A stretch of DNA of 64,000 nucleotides, from the NCBI RefSeq assembly GCF_049200465.1, contig NZ_CP120836.1:2542001-2606000 (forward strand), written 5' to 3'. Positions 1 through 8,461 of this stretch are shown here, one piece after another. This stretch comes from Leptothermofonsia sp049200465 (lineage in GTDB: Bacteria > Cyanobacteriota > Cyanobacteriia > Leptolyngbyales > Leptolyngbyaceae). Under the pieces are notes generated by a model. The model worked only from the letters and a program-made list of their open reading frames with translations. It did not search any database and was not told where the DNA came from. A program made the translations under genes and the position numbers. The stretch's first letter is position 1. Each line of letters begins with the position of its first letter.

Positions 1-18
1 TGATTAGTTCTTCTAAAT

Positions 19-62
19 AGTCAGTAAATAGTCAGTAAATAGTCAGTAAATAGCCAGTGAAC
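19..62. repeat. 11-bp tandem repeat, four units
   Basis: Four head-to-tail 11-bp units of the form AGTCAGTAAAT; the first three are identical and the fourth is diverged. It lies in a stretch with no gene before position 347. It is one of many short tandem duplications in this window. Confidence 0.9.
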
Positions 63-140
63 GATGGCATAAGTCCAGTAACCATTGGGTTGGGGAGTAG
101 GGAGTAGAAGGGAGCCAAAATGGTATGCGTTCAAGTACCA

Positions 141-178
141 GTTCCATCAATCCATTGTAGTTCCATCAATCCATTGTA
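141..178. repeat. 19-bp perfect tandem duplication
   Basis: Two identical 19-bp units beginning GTTCCATCAATCC occupy 141-159 and 160-178. The sequence is intergenic and no gene is seen from 1 to 346. Confidence 0.9.
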
Positions 179-198
179 TATATTGCATATAAATATAT

Positions 199-296
199 AA
201 GTAGGTAGTCATCATTAATAGGGGGAGTGGAGGCTCGCCCCCAGATAGGGGTGGAACCCCCTGTACTCCGTCCTAAACTTGGCGGCTATCGCTATA
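199..296 (+). repeat. Dispersed GC-core repeat, chimera of families B and A
   Basis: The left end (AAGTAGGTAGTCATCATTAAT) matches family B copies such as 16598 and 53391. The right end (CCGTCCTAAAC, then GGCTATCGCTATA) matches family A copies such as 42497. The centre holds the two shared hairpins, GGC-TC-GCCCCC type and AGGGGTGGAACCCC type. It is the only copy in the window with mixed ends. Confidence 0.8.
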
Positions 297-346
297 TCTC
301 TGTAGGGGACGAGGGTTCGTTCACCTGTGGGAAGCAGTGAAGGTAT

Positions 347-607
347 TCAGGAATAGGGGAAAGGGACGATCGCCAGTAGGCTAAGCCCGGCTAGGGCGAT
401 CGCAACGGAAACTGCCAGCAGTTTCAACCGATCCTGAAATGGCTGGGTCATTGTAGTTACTAGTGCCTTTTCGTTTGCTCTCCTTGTTGTTTTAGTCGGT
501 TGGGTTGGTGCAACCCATAAAAGCAGGCTACCAAGCGTCATCAGGCTGCCTAAAATAGCTGCGCTACCGGCTACCCAGACGATCGCAATCCATAAAAGCT
601 GCTGCAT
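347..607 (-). CDS. Small two-TM membrane protein, unknown
   Basis: An 86-residue protein I do not recognise. Two hydrophobic segments (about residues 4-32 and 62-82) flank a short polar loop (about 35-60) rich in Thr, Lys and Arg, so a small integral membrane protein is likely. The ATG start at 607 follows no strong ribosome binding site that I can see. It is transcribed divergently from the bisphosphatase gene, with about 250 bp between them that hold a heptamer-repeat tract. The coding region contains HIP1 sites, which supports native DNA. It could be a lineage-specific cyanobacterial protein. No function is proposed. Confidence 0.5.
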   Translation of the reverse strand: MQQLLWIAIVWVAGSAAILGSLMTLGSLLLWVAPTQPTKTTRRANEKALVTTMTQPFQDRLKLLAVSVAIALAGLSLLAIVPFPYS

Positions 608-654
608 TGACTTTTTATTGAATCGACATACACCACTTTACGGGGTTGGGGGCA

Positions 655-722
655 GGCAGAAGGGAGAAGCCAGAAACCAGGAGCCAGGAGTTGGAAGGGG
701 AATGAGTAGATGAGTGGGAGTT
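655..722 (+). repeat. Degenerate purine heptamer tract (GGAGCCA-like)
   Basis: A purine-rich tract built from imperfect 7-bp units such as GGAGCCA and GGAGTTG. The same motif recurs on both strands in many intergenic regions here (for example 34555, 43320, 45950, 61190). It resembles in style the short tandem heptamer repeats known from filamentous cyanobacteria, but the unit sequence differs. Confidence 0.6.
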
Positions 723-842
723 TTGGCTGGCCTCAGCAAAACTTTACACAAGAGAGAAGCGGGATCGCCTTCAAGGGCGACTCTGCCTTTTGGTAGACTT
801 ACACTGAGGTTAATATTTGGAAATCGCGCAAAATCAGCAGTT

Positions 843-850
843 GGGAGGAT
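843..850 (+). promoter_or_regulatory. Ribosome binding site setting the glpX start
   Basis: GGGAGGAT lies 7 bp before the GTG at 858. The same reading frame is open back to 714, but this site and the usual family length favour the GTG. Confidence 0.65.
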
Positions 851-857
851 TTGCTTC

Positions 858-1898
858 GTGGAGAACACGCTAGGTTTAGAAATTATTGAAGTGGTTGAAC
901 AAGCTGCGATCGCCTCCGCTCGCTGGATGGGCAAAGGTGATAAAAACACGGCTGACCAGGTGGCCGTGGAAGCAATGCGAGAGCGTATGAACAAAATTTA
1001 CATGCGCGGTCGGATTGTGATTGGTGAAGGGGAGCGGGACGAAGCCCCCATGCTATACATCGGTGAAGAAGTGGGCATCTGTACGCGCGAAGATGCCAAG
1101 AATTACTGCAATCCTGATGAGCTGGTTGAAATTGACATTGCGGTCGACCCCTGCGAAGGCACCAACCTGGTAGCTTATGGTCAGCCCGGTTCTATGGCGG
1201 TACTAGCCATCTCGGAAAAAGGTGGCCTGTTTAACGCTCCCGACTTTTACATGAAGAAGCTAGCGGCTCCACCAGCAGCAAAGGGCAAGGTTGATATCAA
1301 CAAGTCAGCGACTGAAAACCTCAAAATTTTATCAGAGTGTTTAGATCGCGGTATTGAGGAGCTGGTAGTGGTGGTGATGAAGCGCGATCGCCACAACGAG
1401 TTGATCAAGGAAATCCGTGAGGCCGGTGCCAGAGTTGCCCTGATTACGGATGGAGACGTGGGTGCGGCGCTAAGCTGTGCCTTCGCAGGGACCAATATTC
1501 ATGCCCTGATGGGGATTGGCGCTGCTCCTGAAGGGGTAATTACGGCAGCAGCAATGCGAGCTCTGGGTGGTCATTTCCAGGGACAACTGATCTATGACCC
1601 CGAAATTGTGCAGACAAAGGAATGGGCCAACAAGACCAAGGAAGAAAACCTAGCTCGTCTGAAGGAAATGGGGATTACTGATCCCGATAAGGTTTATGAC
1701 ACCCACGAATTAGCATCCGGTCAAACGGTTCTGTTTGCTGCGACGGGTATCACCTCTGGAAACCTGCTTCAGGGAGTCCGCTTTTTCAGTGGGGGAGCCA
1801 GAACCCAATCTCTGGTAATTTCTACCCAGTCTAAAACTGCCCGTTTTGTGGACACCATTCACATGACTAACAAACCCAAGAGCATCCAATTGCACTAA
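858..1898 (+). CDS. glpX: Fructose-1,6-/sedoheptulose-1,7-bisphosphatase, class II (GlpX type)
   Basis: Hydrolyses the C1 phosphate of fructose-1,6- and sedoheptulose-1,7-bisphosphate in the Calvin cycle and gluconeogenesis; the cyanobacterial GlpX-type enzyme does both jobs in the cytosol. Visible motifs are the metal/phosphate-binding GEGERDEAP near residue 56, DPCEGTN near residue 97, ITDGDVGAAL and GIGAAPEGV. Starting from GTG 858, which has a good ribosome binding site, the protein is 346 residues, the usual cyanobacterial length; an ATG at 714 would add 48 unconserved residues. hemA follows on the same strand 106 bp after the stop, a neighbour pair seen in other cyanobacteria. Identity is very secure; the start is the only uncertain point. 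Confidence 0.95.
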   Translation: MENTLGLEIIEVVEQAAIASARWMGKGDKNTADQVAVEAMRERMNKIYMRGRIVIGEGERDEAPMLYIGEEVGICTREDAKNYCNPDELVEIDIAVDPCEGTNLVAYGQPGSMAVLAISEKGGLFNAPDFYMKKLAAPPAAKGKVDINKSATENLKILSECLDRGIEELVVVVMKRDRHNELIKEIREAGARVALITDGDVGAALSCAFAGTNIHALMGIGAAPEGVITAAAMRALGGHFQGQLIYDPEIVQTKEWANKTKEENLARLKEMGITDPDKVYDTHELASGQTVLFAATGITSGNLLQGVRFFSGGARTQSLVISTQSKTARFVDTIHMTNKPKSIQLH

Positions 1899-2004
1899 CG
1901 TTTTCCATTGACTGTCAGCTATCAACAATCACGGGTTTTTGCTCAAGCTGGTAGCTGACGGTTATATTTACCCCCTTTAAGAAATCCCCCACTCAATTCC
2001 AGAT

Positions 2005-3297
2005 ATGAATATTGCTGTTGTCGGGTTGAGCCACAAGACCGCACCAGTCGAGGTTCGAGAAAAGCTAAGCATTCCAGAAAACCTGTGTGAGAAAGCGATC
2101 GCCCAGTTGTGCAGCTATCCCCACATTGAAGAGGTCGCGATTCTCAGTACCTGCAATCGGTTGGAAATCTATTTGGTGACGACTGAAACAGAGCACGGCA
2201 TGCGTGAAGTGTGCCAGTTTTTGTCGGAGCACAGCAAGCTCCCTGTCCATAGCCTGCGACCCTACCTGTTTACCTTGTTGCACCAGGATGCGGTTATGCA
2301 TCTGATGCGGGTTGCTGCGGGGCTAGACAGCCTGGTCCTAGGGGAAGGGCAAATTCTGGCGCAGGTGAAGCACTGCCACAAACTGGGGCAGCAATACCAG
2401 GGGGTGAGTCGCATCCTGAACCAGCTCCTGAAACAGGCCATTACTGCCGGTAAGCGGGTGCGAACGGAGACCAGTATTGGGACAGGAGCCGTATCCATTA
2501 GTTCTGCTGCGGTGGAACTGGCTCAGATGAAGGTGCAGAATTTAGCAGCTTACCGGGTCGCAATTTTGGGAGCAGGCAAGATGTCGCGCCTGCTGGTGCA
2601 ACATTTGATCTCTAAAGGAGCCGTCAACATCTCCATTCTGAATCGATCGCTGGAACGAGCCAAAGAACTGGCAAACCAGTTTCCTGAAGCAGAACTGCAT
2701 CTGCATTCCCTTTCAGACATGATGACGGTAATTGCTAACTCGGATCTGGTATTCACCAGTACCGCTTCCACTGAACCGTTGCTTGATCGCTCCAAGCTAG
2801 AAATGGTGTTAGCTCCCGGTCAGCACCTGATGCTGTTTGATATTTCGGTGCCGCGGAATGTGGATGCCGATGTAAATGATCTGCCCCACGTGCAGGTGTT
2901 CAACGTGGATGATTTGAAAGCGGTAGTTGCTCAGAACCAGGAAGCTCGCCGCCAGATGGCGATGGAAGCCGAGGCACTGCTGGATGAGGAGGTTGAGGCG
3001 TTTGATTTGTGGTGGCGATCGCTGGAAACCGTTTCGACCATCAGCAGCCTGCGCGAAAAAGTGGAAACCATCCGTACCCAGGAACTGGAAAAAGCCCTTT
3101 CCCGTTTGGGGAGTGAATTTGCTGAGAAGCATCAGGAAGTTATCGAGGCTCTGACTCGCGGCATCGTCAACAAAATTTTGCATGACCCGATGGTGCAACT
3201 CCGTGCCCAGCAGGATATTGAAGCCCGCCGGGTTGCAATGCAAACACTGGCGATGCTGTTTAACCTTGACCCGGCATCCAATAAGCAATTTGGTTAG
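2005..3297 (+). CDS. hemA: Glutamyl-tRNA reductase
   Basis: Reduces glutamyl-tRNA(Glu) to glutamate-1-semialdehyde with NADPH, the committed step of tetrapyrrole synthesis that feeds chlorophyll, haem and phycobilins. All family landmarks are present: VVGLSHKTAPVEVRE at the N terminus, catalytic Cys50 in STCNRLEIY, the GEGQILAQV motif, the NADPH-binding GAGKMS near residue 189, SVPRNVD, and the helical dimerisation domain over the last 110 residues. The length (430 aa) is normal. It starts at an ATG 106 bp after glpX. A family A hairpin repeat lies about 90 bp past the stop and may end or stabilise the transcript (inference). Confidence 0.98.
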   Translation: MNIAVVGLSHKTAPVEVREKLSIPENLCEKAIAQLCSYPHIEEVAILSTCNRLEIYLVTTETEHGMREVCQFLSEHSKLPVHSLRPYLFTLLHQDAVMHLMRVAAGLDSLVLGEGQILAQVKHCHKLGQQYQGVSRILNQLLKQAITAGKRVRTETSIGTGAVSISSAAVELAQMKVQNLAAYRVAILGAGKMSRLLVQHLISKGAVNISILNRSLERAKELANQFPEAELHLHSLSDMMTVIANSDLVFTSTASTEPLLDRSKLEMVLAPGQHLMLFDISVPRNVDADVNDLPHVQVFNVDDLKAVVAQNQEARRQMAMEAEALLDEEVEAFDLWWRSLETVSTISSLREKVETIRTQELEKALSRLGSEFAEKHQEVIEALTRGIVNKILHDPMVQLRAQQDIEARRVAMQTLAMLFNLDPASNKQFG

Positions 3298-3387
3298 TTG
3301 TTGGTTATCGGTTGAGTTGTTGAGGAAGTGAGGCGTGGGGAGAGGGGAATGGGGTGATAGACTCCCTCATTCCCCAACTCATCCATT

Positions 3388-3502
3388 TATAGCTCTACGC
3401 AGGTGCGTTAGGACATTGGAATTAGAGAGGGAATGGGGGCTTCGCCCCCAGCCAGGGGTGGAACCCCTGCACCCCGTCCTAACCACAATGACTACCGCTA
3501 TA
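3388..3502 (+). repeat. Dispersed GC-core repeat, family A
   Basis: Full copy with ends TATAGC and GCTATA, inner inverted pair GTTAGGAC/GTCCTAAC, and two central hairpins (GGGGGC-TTC-GCCCCC, then CAGGGGTGGAACCCCTG). It lies downstream of hemA. The 300-bp gap before the next gene otherwise holds low-complexity sequence. Confidence 0.85.
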
Positions 3503-3687
3503 TCTACCCTTTCCTCTTTCGCCTTAACTCAAAACTCTTCTGGCTCTTGATCTCTCACTATCCCACCATACCTAAAGCGTTATGTTTATTGAAGTAACGC
3601 TACATATTGTGGTTTTTAAGATTTCTTCGCTACCAAACCGTCGAGCAGTCGTGCAATAATAATCCGGCTGTCTGTCCAGGTACGGTA

Positions 3688-4758
3688 ATGCAAGCAAAGG
3701 ATATTTCTAATGTCGTCCAGATGCGGCGTGGAACAGTAAGTCAGGACGAGAACGGACTGCTCAACTTCCATCTGCCCAATCCAGAGGACGAGAAAATCCC
3801 AGAAACCGAGTTTCAAAATCGGATAGAGCAGGCATGGCTGGTTTGCGATCGCGTCAACTTGCAAACCGATATCTGGCGGGGGCGCATTTTACGCACAGTG
3901 CGCGATCGCGAAAAATTTTATGGCGATGGGCGCGGTACTGGCTTCTTGAACTGGTTGAAGGATCGAGAGATTAGCAAAAGCCAGGCCTATTCTTTGATTG
4001 AACTGGCAAACAGCGCCGATAAACTGTTGGAAGGGGGCTATCTGGAGCCAGAGGATGTGAACCAGTTCAGCAAACGGGCCTTTGTCGAAACGGCGAAATC
4101 TGACCCGGAAGTGCAACAATTGGTCAGCGATGCTGCCAGAAAGGGCGATCGCATTACCCGCCGGGAAGTTCGCCAACTCTCAGATGAGTGGACCGCCATG
4201 ACCACGGACCTGCTCCCCACCACCGTGAAGGAGAAAGCCGCCGATCACACCATTCCAACCCGTTATCTGGCCCCTCTGGTGCGGGAAATGAAGAAATTGC
4301 CAGCGGTGCATCAGGAGCCAATCCGGAGAGCGATCGCAGAAAGCCCTGATGTGGACACCTTGAAACAGGCCACCGCCGAAGCTCGCTACCTGGCAAAGTA
4401 TCTGGAAGCCGCCCATAAAGTCCAGGCACTCAATAACGAATCTCTCAACCTGGAACTGGCACTGGAAGAAGCTCTCCGTATCGGCTGCCTCAGTTCTACC
4501 GCCGAACTGATCAATCAATCCGCCCAGCTAGAACAGACTGCCACAAAGCTCTACCTCACCTGGAAGCGCCTCAATGCCCTATCAGAGCGACTCTACCTGG
4601 ACAGTGGTGCCAGTACTCCCCACCTTCGCACTCTCCTCAGTTGTTTAGGCCATCTTTCAGGAGAAACCATTGAAACTCCTCTAGCAGGTGGAGGCGATCG
4701 CACCATCCGGCTAAAAGTGTTATCTGGTGTAGAAGCCGATGAGAGGGCAGAGATGTAA
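3688..4758 (+). CDS. Conserved cyanobacterial helical protein, unknown function
   Basis: A 356-residue soluble protein from the ATG at 3688; upstream codons back to 3607 are open but look like translated intergenic DNA. No catalytic motif or known domain is recognised. The sequence is mostly charged helix. A basic block (KGDRITRREVRQL) and a long Leu/Ala/Glu-rich helical region with coiled-coil character near residues 230-310 are visible. The segment around FLNWLKDREISKSQAYSLIELA resembles DNA-binding or plasmid-replication-associated helical modules, but this is only an impression. HIP1 sites are frequent, as in neighbouring native genes. It could be a cyanobacterial regulatory or nucleoid protein; no function is assigned. 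Confidence 0.75.
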   Translation: MQAKDISNVVQMRRGTVSQDENGLLNFHLPNPEDEKIPETEFQNRIEQAWLVCDRVNLQTDIWRGRILRTVRDREKFYGDGRGTGFLNWLKDREISKSQAYSLIELANSADKLLEGGYLEPEDVNQFSKRAFVETAKSDPEVQQLVSDAARKGDRITRREVRQLSDEWTAMTTDLLPTTVKEKAADHTIPTRYLAPLVREMKKLPAVHQEPIRRAIAESPDVDTLKQATAEARYLAKYLEAAHKVQALNNESLNLELALEEALRIGCLSSTAELINQSAQLEQTATKLYLTWKRLNALSERLYLDSGASTPHLRTLLSCLGHLSGETIETPLAGGGDRTIRLKVLSGVEADERAEM

Positions 4759-4949
4759 GAGGCACAGCCAGAGCCGGAAGAAGTGAGGAGAGAGGGTGAG
4801 GATATGGACTCAATGGCGCTGGTGGTATAAATCGCTTTGCGAATCTCAGGCGGAAAAGCAATGTCCCCTTCACCCCAGAAGTCTTCTGGTTTCTCGTAGC
4901 TTTGCAGGAGTTGATCAAGCAGTTTAGGCTTGAAAAGCCATAATGTTGT

Positions 4950-5095
4950 TTACTGACTCCTGGTTCCTGGCTTCTTTCCTGTTTCTTTCTCCCAACCCCT
5001 GGCCCTCCCTCCATTGACCCCAAATGCCCAATCTTAAGTCTTCTCATTCCCTACTCCCGACTCCTCACTCCCTCACGCCTATCCCCCTTCTAGGG
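4950..5095 (-). repeat. Degenerate heptamer tract (pyrimidine side)
   Basis: Pyrimidine-rich repeats such as GACTCCT, GGTTCCT and CTCCCTACTCCC cover the end of the gap after the 356-aa gene and run into the first 70 bp of the amidase gene. There they encode the Ser/Pro/Leu-rich start of its signal peptide. Confidence 0.55.
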
Positions 5096-6898
5096 TCGCT
5101 GGTCTCCGTCGTCCTGATTGCTGCTCCCGTTCAGGCACAAAAGTCTCTCTACCTGGCCTATCCCCCCAACAACCATGAAACGATCGCCAACCAGATCTTT
5201 TTGATTGGAACGGCACCCGCAAAGGGAACAGTGCTGGTCAATGGAAAGCCTATTAGCCGGAGTCCTGTGGGTCACTTTGCACCAAGTTTTCCATTGCAGG
5301 TAGGTGTCAATCGGTTTGTTTTGCGCTACGGCAAGCAGGAATTAATAGTCAACGTGAACCGCCTGTCAACCGAACCGGAGATTCCGGCAGGGTTTGCCTT
5401 TGCGAAAAATTCACTCATGCCAGCGGTGGATATTGCCCGATTGCCGGATGAGTGGCTCTGTTTTGGGGCGATCGCACCTGCCAATGCCAAAGTTGCTGTG
5501 CAACTGGCAGGGCAAACAATTCCGCTGTCCTCTCCTACCCAGAAGGTTGAATTGCCGGATAATGCAGCGGTATTGACGCAGAAAAATCAGCCTGTATCCC
5601 GCACGGCGGCTGGGCATTATAAGGGCTGTACCCGCACTGTGCTGCTGGGTGATTTAGGCAAACCAGAGTTTCAGCTCACGGTGGCAGATCAAACCACTAG
5701 CCAGATGGGTTCCGGCAGTATTCGGATTCTGTCACCAACTCAATTAGAAGTGGCTGAAGTGATTGCCGACAATGGTGCAGCCCGTACAGGACCGAGCACA
5801 GATTATTCGCGCTTAACCCCTCTGCCCAAAGGTACTCAGGCACTGGTGACTGGCTATGAGGGGGAATGGGTGCGGTTGGACTACGGTGCCTGGATTAACC
5901 GCAGGGAGGTGCAGATTCAAAAAAGCACCACCCTTCCCACATCCCTGATTCGCAGTATCAAAGCCCACCAGGTCGATGGCTGGACGGAAGTGGTATTCCC
6001 GCTGCAAGTCCCGGTGCCCCTTAGTATCCAGCAGGGCGATCGCACCTTTACCCTCACCCTCTACAACACCACCGCCCAAACCGACATCATCAAACTCGAC
6101 GACGATCCTTTAATCGAGCGGCTGGACTGGCAACAAACTGTTCCCGGTCAGGTTCAATACACTTTTAAACTCAAAACAAGCCAGCAATGGGGCTACAAGC
6201 TCCGCTATGAAGGAACCAGTCTCGTGCTGTCCCTACGTCATCCTCCAGCAGGAACCAGAAGTCAGAAGCCAGGAGTCAGGAGCCGGAAGGGGCCAGGGGC
6301 CAGGGAGATGGGGCTCTCCCCCCACCCCATCTCCCTGGCCAACATCACTATCCTCCTCGACCCCGGTCATGGAGGTCCTGAAGATTCTGGTGCGGTCGGT
6401 CCTACTGGTTTGCAGGAGAAGACTGTGGTACTCACCATTTCTAAGCTGTTGCGGGAACAACTGACCCAGCGTGGAGCAAAAGTTGTGATGACACGGGAAA
6501 AGGATGAAGATGTGTCTCTGCAAGACCGGATTGCATTAATTCATAAAACCCAGCCCACCCTTGCCCTCAGCCTGCACTACAACGCCCTACCGGACAACGG
6601 CGATGCCATCAGGACGAAGGGAATCTCCACCTTTTGGTATCAAACTCAGGCTCATAGTCTGGCAGTGTTTCTGCACAACTATCTTGTAAAAACGCTCAAA
6701 CGCCCATCTTACGGCGTTTTCTGGAATAATCTGGCTTTAACCCGTCCGGCAGTTGCTCCAACGGTTCTGGTGGAATTGGGTTTTATAATTAACCCGGTGG
6801 AGTACGAATGGATTGTCAATCCTAGTGAACAGAAACGCCTGGCGATCGCACTTGCCGACAGCATTACAGAATGGTTACGGCTCAGCCAATCGCTTTAA
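5024..6898 (+). CDS. N-acetylmuramoyl-L-alanine amidase with SH3-like and AMIN-like domains
   Basis: A periplasmic peptidoglycan hydrolase (Amidase_3 family) that cuts the bond between MurNAc and the stem peptide, typically in cell division and septal remodelling. Order: signal peptide (about 1-38, ending near VQAQ), a beta-rich N-terminal region, a bacterial SH3-like segment (about 244-300), an AMIN-like beta domain (about 312-404), a low-complexity linker (about 407-435), then the catalytic domain from about 444. Zinc ligands and catalytic Glu are visible in DPGHGG (446), LQEK, SLHYNA (515) and VELGF (582). At 624 aa it is typical of cyanobacterial AmiC-like proteins. Oddities: the linker and the signal-peptide start are both translated heptamer-repeat DNA. 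The catalytic assignment is secure. Confidence 0.93.
   Translation: MPNLKSSHSLLPTPHSLTPIPLLGSLVSVVLIAAPVQAQKSLYLAYPPNNHETIANQIFLIGTAPAKGTVLVNGKPISRSPVGHFAPSFPLQVGVNRFVLRYGKQELIVNVNRLSTEPEIPAGFAFAKNSLMPAVDIARLPDEWLCFGAIAPANAKVAVQLAGQTIPLSSPTQKVELPDNAAVLTQKNQPVSRTAAGHYKGCTRTVLLGDLGKPEFQLTVADQTTSQMGSGSIRILSPTQLEVAEVIADNGAARTGPSTDYSRLTPLPKGTQALVTGYEGEWVRLDYGAWINRREVQIQKSTTLPTSLIRSIKAHQVDGWTEVVFPLQVPVPLSIQQGDRTFTLTLYNTTAQTDIIKLDDDPLIERLDWQQTVPGQVQYTFKLKTSQQWGYKLRYEGTSLVLSLRHPPAGTRSQKPGVRSRKGPGAREMGLSPHPISLANITILLDPGHGGPEDSGAVGPTGLQEKTVVLTISKLLREQLTQRGAKVVMTREKDEDVSLQDRIALIHKTQPTLALSLHYNALPDNGDAIRTKGISTFWYQTQAHSLAVFLHNYLVKTLKRPSYGVFWNNLALTRPAVAPTVLVELGFIINPVEYEWIVNPSEQKRLAIALADSITEWLRLSQSL
6245..6330 (+). 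repeat. Heptamer repeat tract inside the amidase gene
   Basis: In-frame run of GGAGTCA/GGAGCCG-like units between the AMIN-like and catalytic domains. It encodes a Gly/Arg/Ser/Pro-rich linker such as QKPGVRSRKGPGA. The same motif occurs in many intergenic regions of this window. Confidence 0.7.
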
Positions 6899-6962
6899 TA
6901 TAGCATTCCTAAATCAGTCGTGAGATTGAGAGGCTTTAAGAGAAAGGATTCCTGCGGAATTT
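6899..6962. repeat. Family F repeat fragment (TATAGCA end)
   Basis: About 60 bp beginning TATAGCATTCCTAAATCAG closely matches the first half of the element at 48030-48118. It is fused directly to an IS5-type transposase fragment, so it is probably one end of a decayed insertion sequence. Confidence 0.65.
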
Positions 6963-7080
6963 TTTCGACAAACAACCGATTGTCCTTCGCCTTGACTCCA
7001 ACCCACTGGTCACTGCCAGCTAACAAATCTTTGATGCGTTCCCATTGGTCATCTCGTAAAGCATAGTGGCGAGTGGTCAT
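6963..7080 (-). pseudogene. IS5-type transposase, N-terminal remnant
   Basis: The first 39 residues, starting at ATG 7080 (MTTRHYALRDDQWERIKDLL, then AKDNRLFVE), match the N terminus of IS5-family transposases, where this helical segment precedes the DDE catalytic domain. The match ends abruptly, and the frame continues for about 22 residues into family F repeat sequence before a stop near 6895. The catalytic domain is absent, so the gene is dead. It looks like an internally deleted insertion sequence whose far end is the family F repeat. Assignment to IS5 is by recognition of the N-terminal motif only. Confidence 0.7.
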
Positions 7081-7148
7081 GCTCAGCTTGTAGGATAAAT
7101 GTCTGCTATCCCAGCTTACCTATTTGATGACACGCCCTAGGACTGCCG

Positions 7149-7257
7149 TAGCGATAGCCACCAAGCTTAGGACGGCGTGCAGGGGTTCCATCCATGGCTG
7201 GGGGCACAGCCCCCCACCCCCTTAAAACCAATGTCCTGAGCAACTTGGCAGCAGTTA
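7149..7257 (-). repeat. Dispersed GC-core repeat, family A (A2 subtype)
   Basis: Reverse-oriented copy: GCTTAGGAC near the left end, central CAGGGGTTCCATCC and GGGGGC hairpins, ATGTCCTGAGCAACTTGG on the right. The CCAGG-TTGCTTAGGAC ends define subtype A2. It lies just downstream of the cysteine desulfurase gene. Confidence 0.75.
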
Positions 7258-7279
7258 TTTTACGGAAAAACTAAGGGTT

Positions 7280-8461
7280 TTAGTGGATATGAGATTTAGT
7301 CATTTGTCGGAGGGATTGAATCGTTGTGATCGCCCATGCGGCAGCCTGGTCAATTTCCATCTCACTATTAAACCGCCCAATACCGAATCGAATTGAGGCA
7401 TAGGCGAGTTCTTCAGAACGTCCCAATGCCCGAAGAACATGGGAAGGGGTTATTTGGGCAGAGGTACAGGCAGCTCCTGATGAAACCGCCATGACAGGCT
7501 GCAAGCCCAGATGAAGCGCCTGCCCATCCACTCCTGAGACACTAACATTGAGGTTGCCTGGCAATCGTTGCGTCGGATGGCCATTGAGGTCGATGTCCTC
7601 CAGTTGGCTTAGTTTCTGCCACAGGCGATCGCGCAGATAGATCAGACGCTGAGTTTCAGAGGACATTTCCGCTATTGCCAGTTCTACTGCTTTTGCAAAG
7701 CCAACAATTTGCGGAGTATACAGGGTACCAGATCGCAACCCCCGCTCATGACCGCCTCCATGAAGTTGGGGAGCCAGGTGAACTCTGGGATTGCGACGAC
7801 GTACAAAGAGTGCCCCGATGCCCTTAGGGCCATAAACTTTGTGAGTTGTGAGGGACATCAGATCGACCTTCATCATCTCAACGTCTAGGGGAATTTTGCC
7901 GATCGCTTGCGCCGCATCTGTATGAAAGAGAATCTGACGTTCCCGGCACATTGCACCAATTGTTGATAACGGCTGTAGGACACCAATCTCGTTGTTGGCT
8001 GCCATGATCGAAACCAGAATTGTATCGGGTCGAAACGCCCGCTCCAAATCGGCCAGGTTGATCAACCCATCCGTTTGAACAGGCAGAAACGTCACATCAA
8101 AACCGAGGGACTGCAAGTAGCGGCAGGGATCTAGGACAGCATTATGCTCCGTTACAACCGTAATGATGTGGCGTCCTCGCTGGAAATTAGCTTCGGCCAC
8201 CCCCTTAATTGCCAGATTATTCGCCTCTGTGGCCCCGCTTGTGAAAATGATTTCTTCAGGAGAAGCATGAATTGCGATCGCCAGCATTTCTCTGGATTTT
8301 TTCACCGCTGCTTCTGCTTCCCACCCATATAGATGGCCTACACTAGCCGCATTGCCAAACCGCTCTGTGAAATAGGGCAGCATTGCCTCCAGTACCCGCT
8401 CATCAATGGGGGTTGTGGCATGGCAGTCTAAATAAATGGGTCGCTGTTGCATTTCAGGCAA
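7280..8461 (-). CDS. Cysteine desulfurase (NifS/IscS family, PLP-dependent)
   Basis: Removes sulfur from L-cysteine as an enzyme-bound persulfide for Fe-S cluster and tRNA thiolation pathways. It is a class V aminotransferase-fold PLP enzyme acting in the cytosol. Visible: YLDCHATTP at the N terminus (most family members read DNAATTP), FTSGATEANNLAI, TEHNAVLDP, the PLP lysine in TTHKVYGPKG (about residue 208), and the catalytic cysteine in SSGAACTS (about residue 327), which places it with the IscS/NifS class. Its 393 aa is normal. It is divergent from psb32 across a roughly 100-bp AT-rich region that must hold both promoters. No scaffold gene is adjacent, so the exact paralogue (iscS or nifS type) cannot be fixed. 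Confidence 0.93.
   Translation of the reverse strand: MPEMQQRPIYLDCHATTPIDERVLEAMLPYFTERFGNAASVGHLYGWEAEAAVKKSREMLAIAIHASPEEIIFTSGATEANNLAIKGVAEANFQRGRHIITVVTEHNAVLDPCRYLQSLGFDVTFLPVQTDGLINLADLERAFRPDTILVSIMAANNEIGVLQPLSTIGAMCRERQILFHTDAAQAIGKIPLDVEMMKVDLMSLTTHKVYGPKGIGALFVRRRNPRVHLAPQLHGGGHERGLRSGTLYTPQIVGFAKAVELAIAEMSSETQRLIYLRDRLWQKLSQLEDIDLNGHPTQRLPGNLNVSVSGVDGQALHLGLQPVMAVSSGAACTSAQITPSHVLRALGRSEELAYASIRFGIGRFNSEMEIDQAAAWAITTIQSLRQMTKSHIH

Noticed and set aside
300..340. GAGGGTTCGTTCACC resembling a tRNA T-arm
   Set aside because: No acceptor, D or anticodon arm can be folded around it. No other tRNA was recognised in the window.
1899..2004. Terminator between glpX and hemA
   Set aside because: TGTCAGCTA and TAGCTGACG could pair, but the loop is about 35 bases and no T-run follows.
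3335..3550. 71-codon open frame with a peptide like ALRRCVRTLELEREWG
   Set aside because: It is a translation of a family A repeat; similar frames appear at 29106-29336 and 47848-48054 for the same reason, so it is not a gene family.
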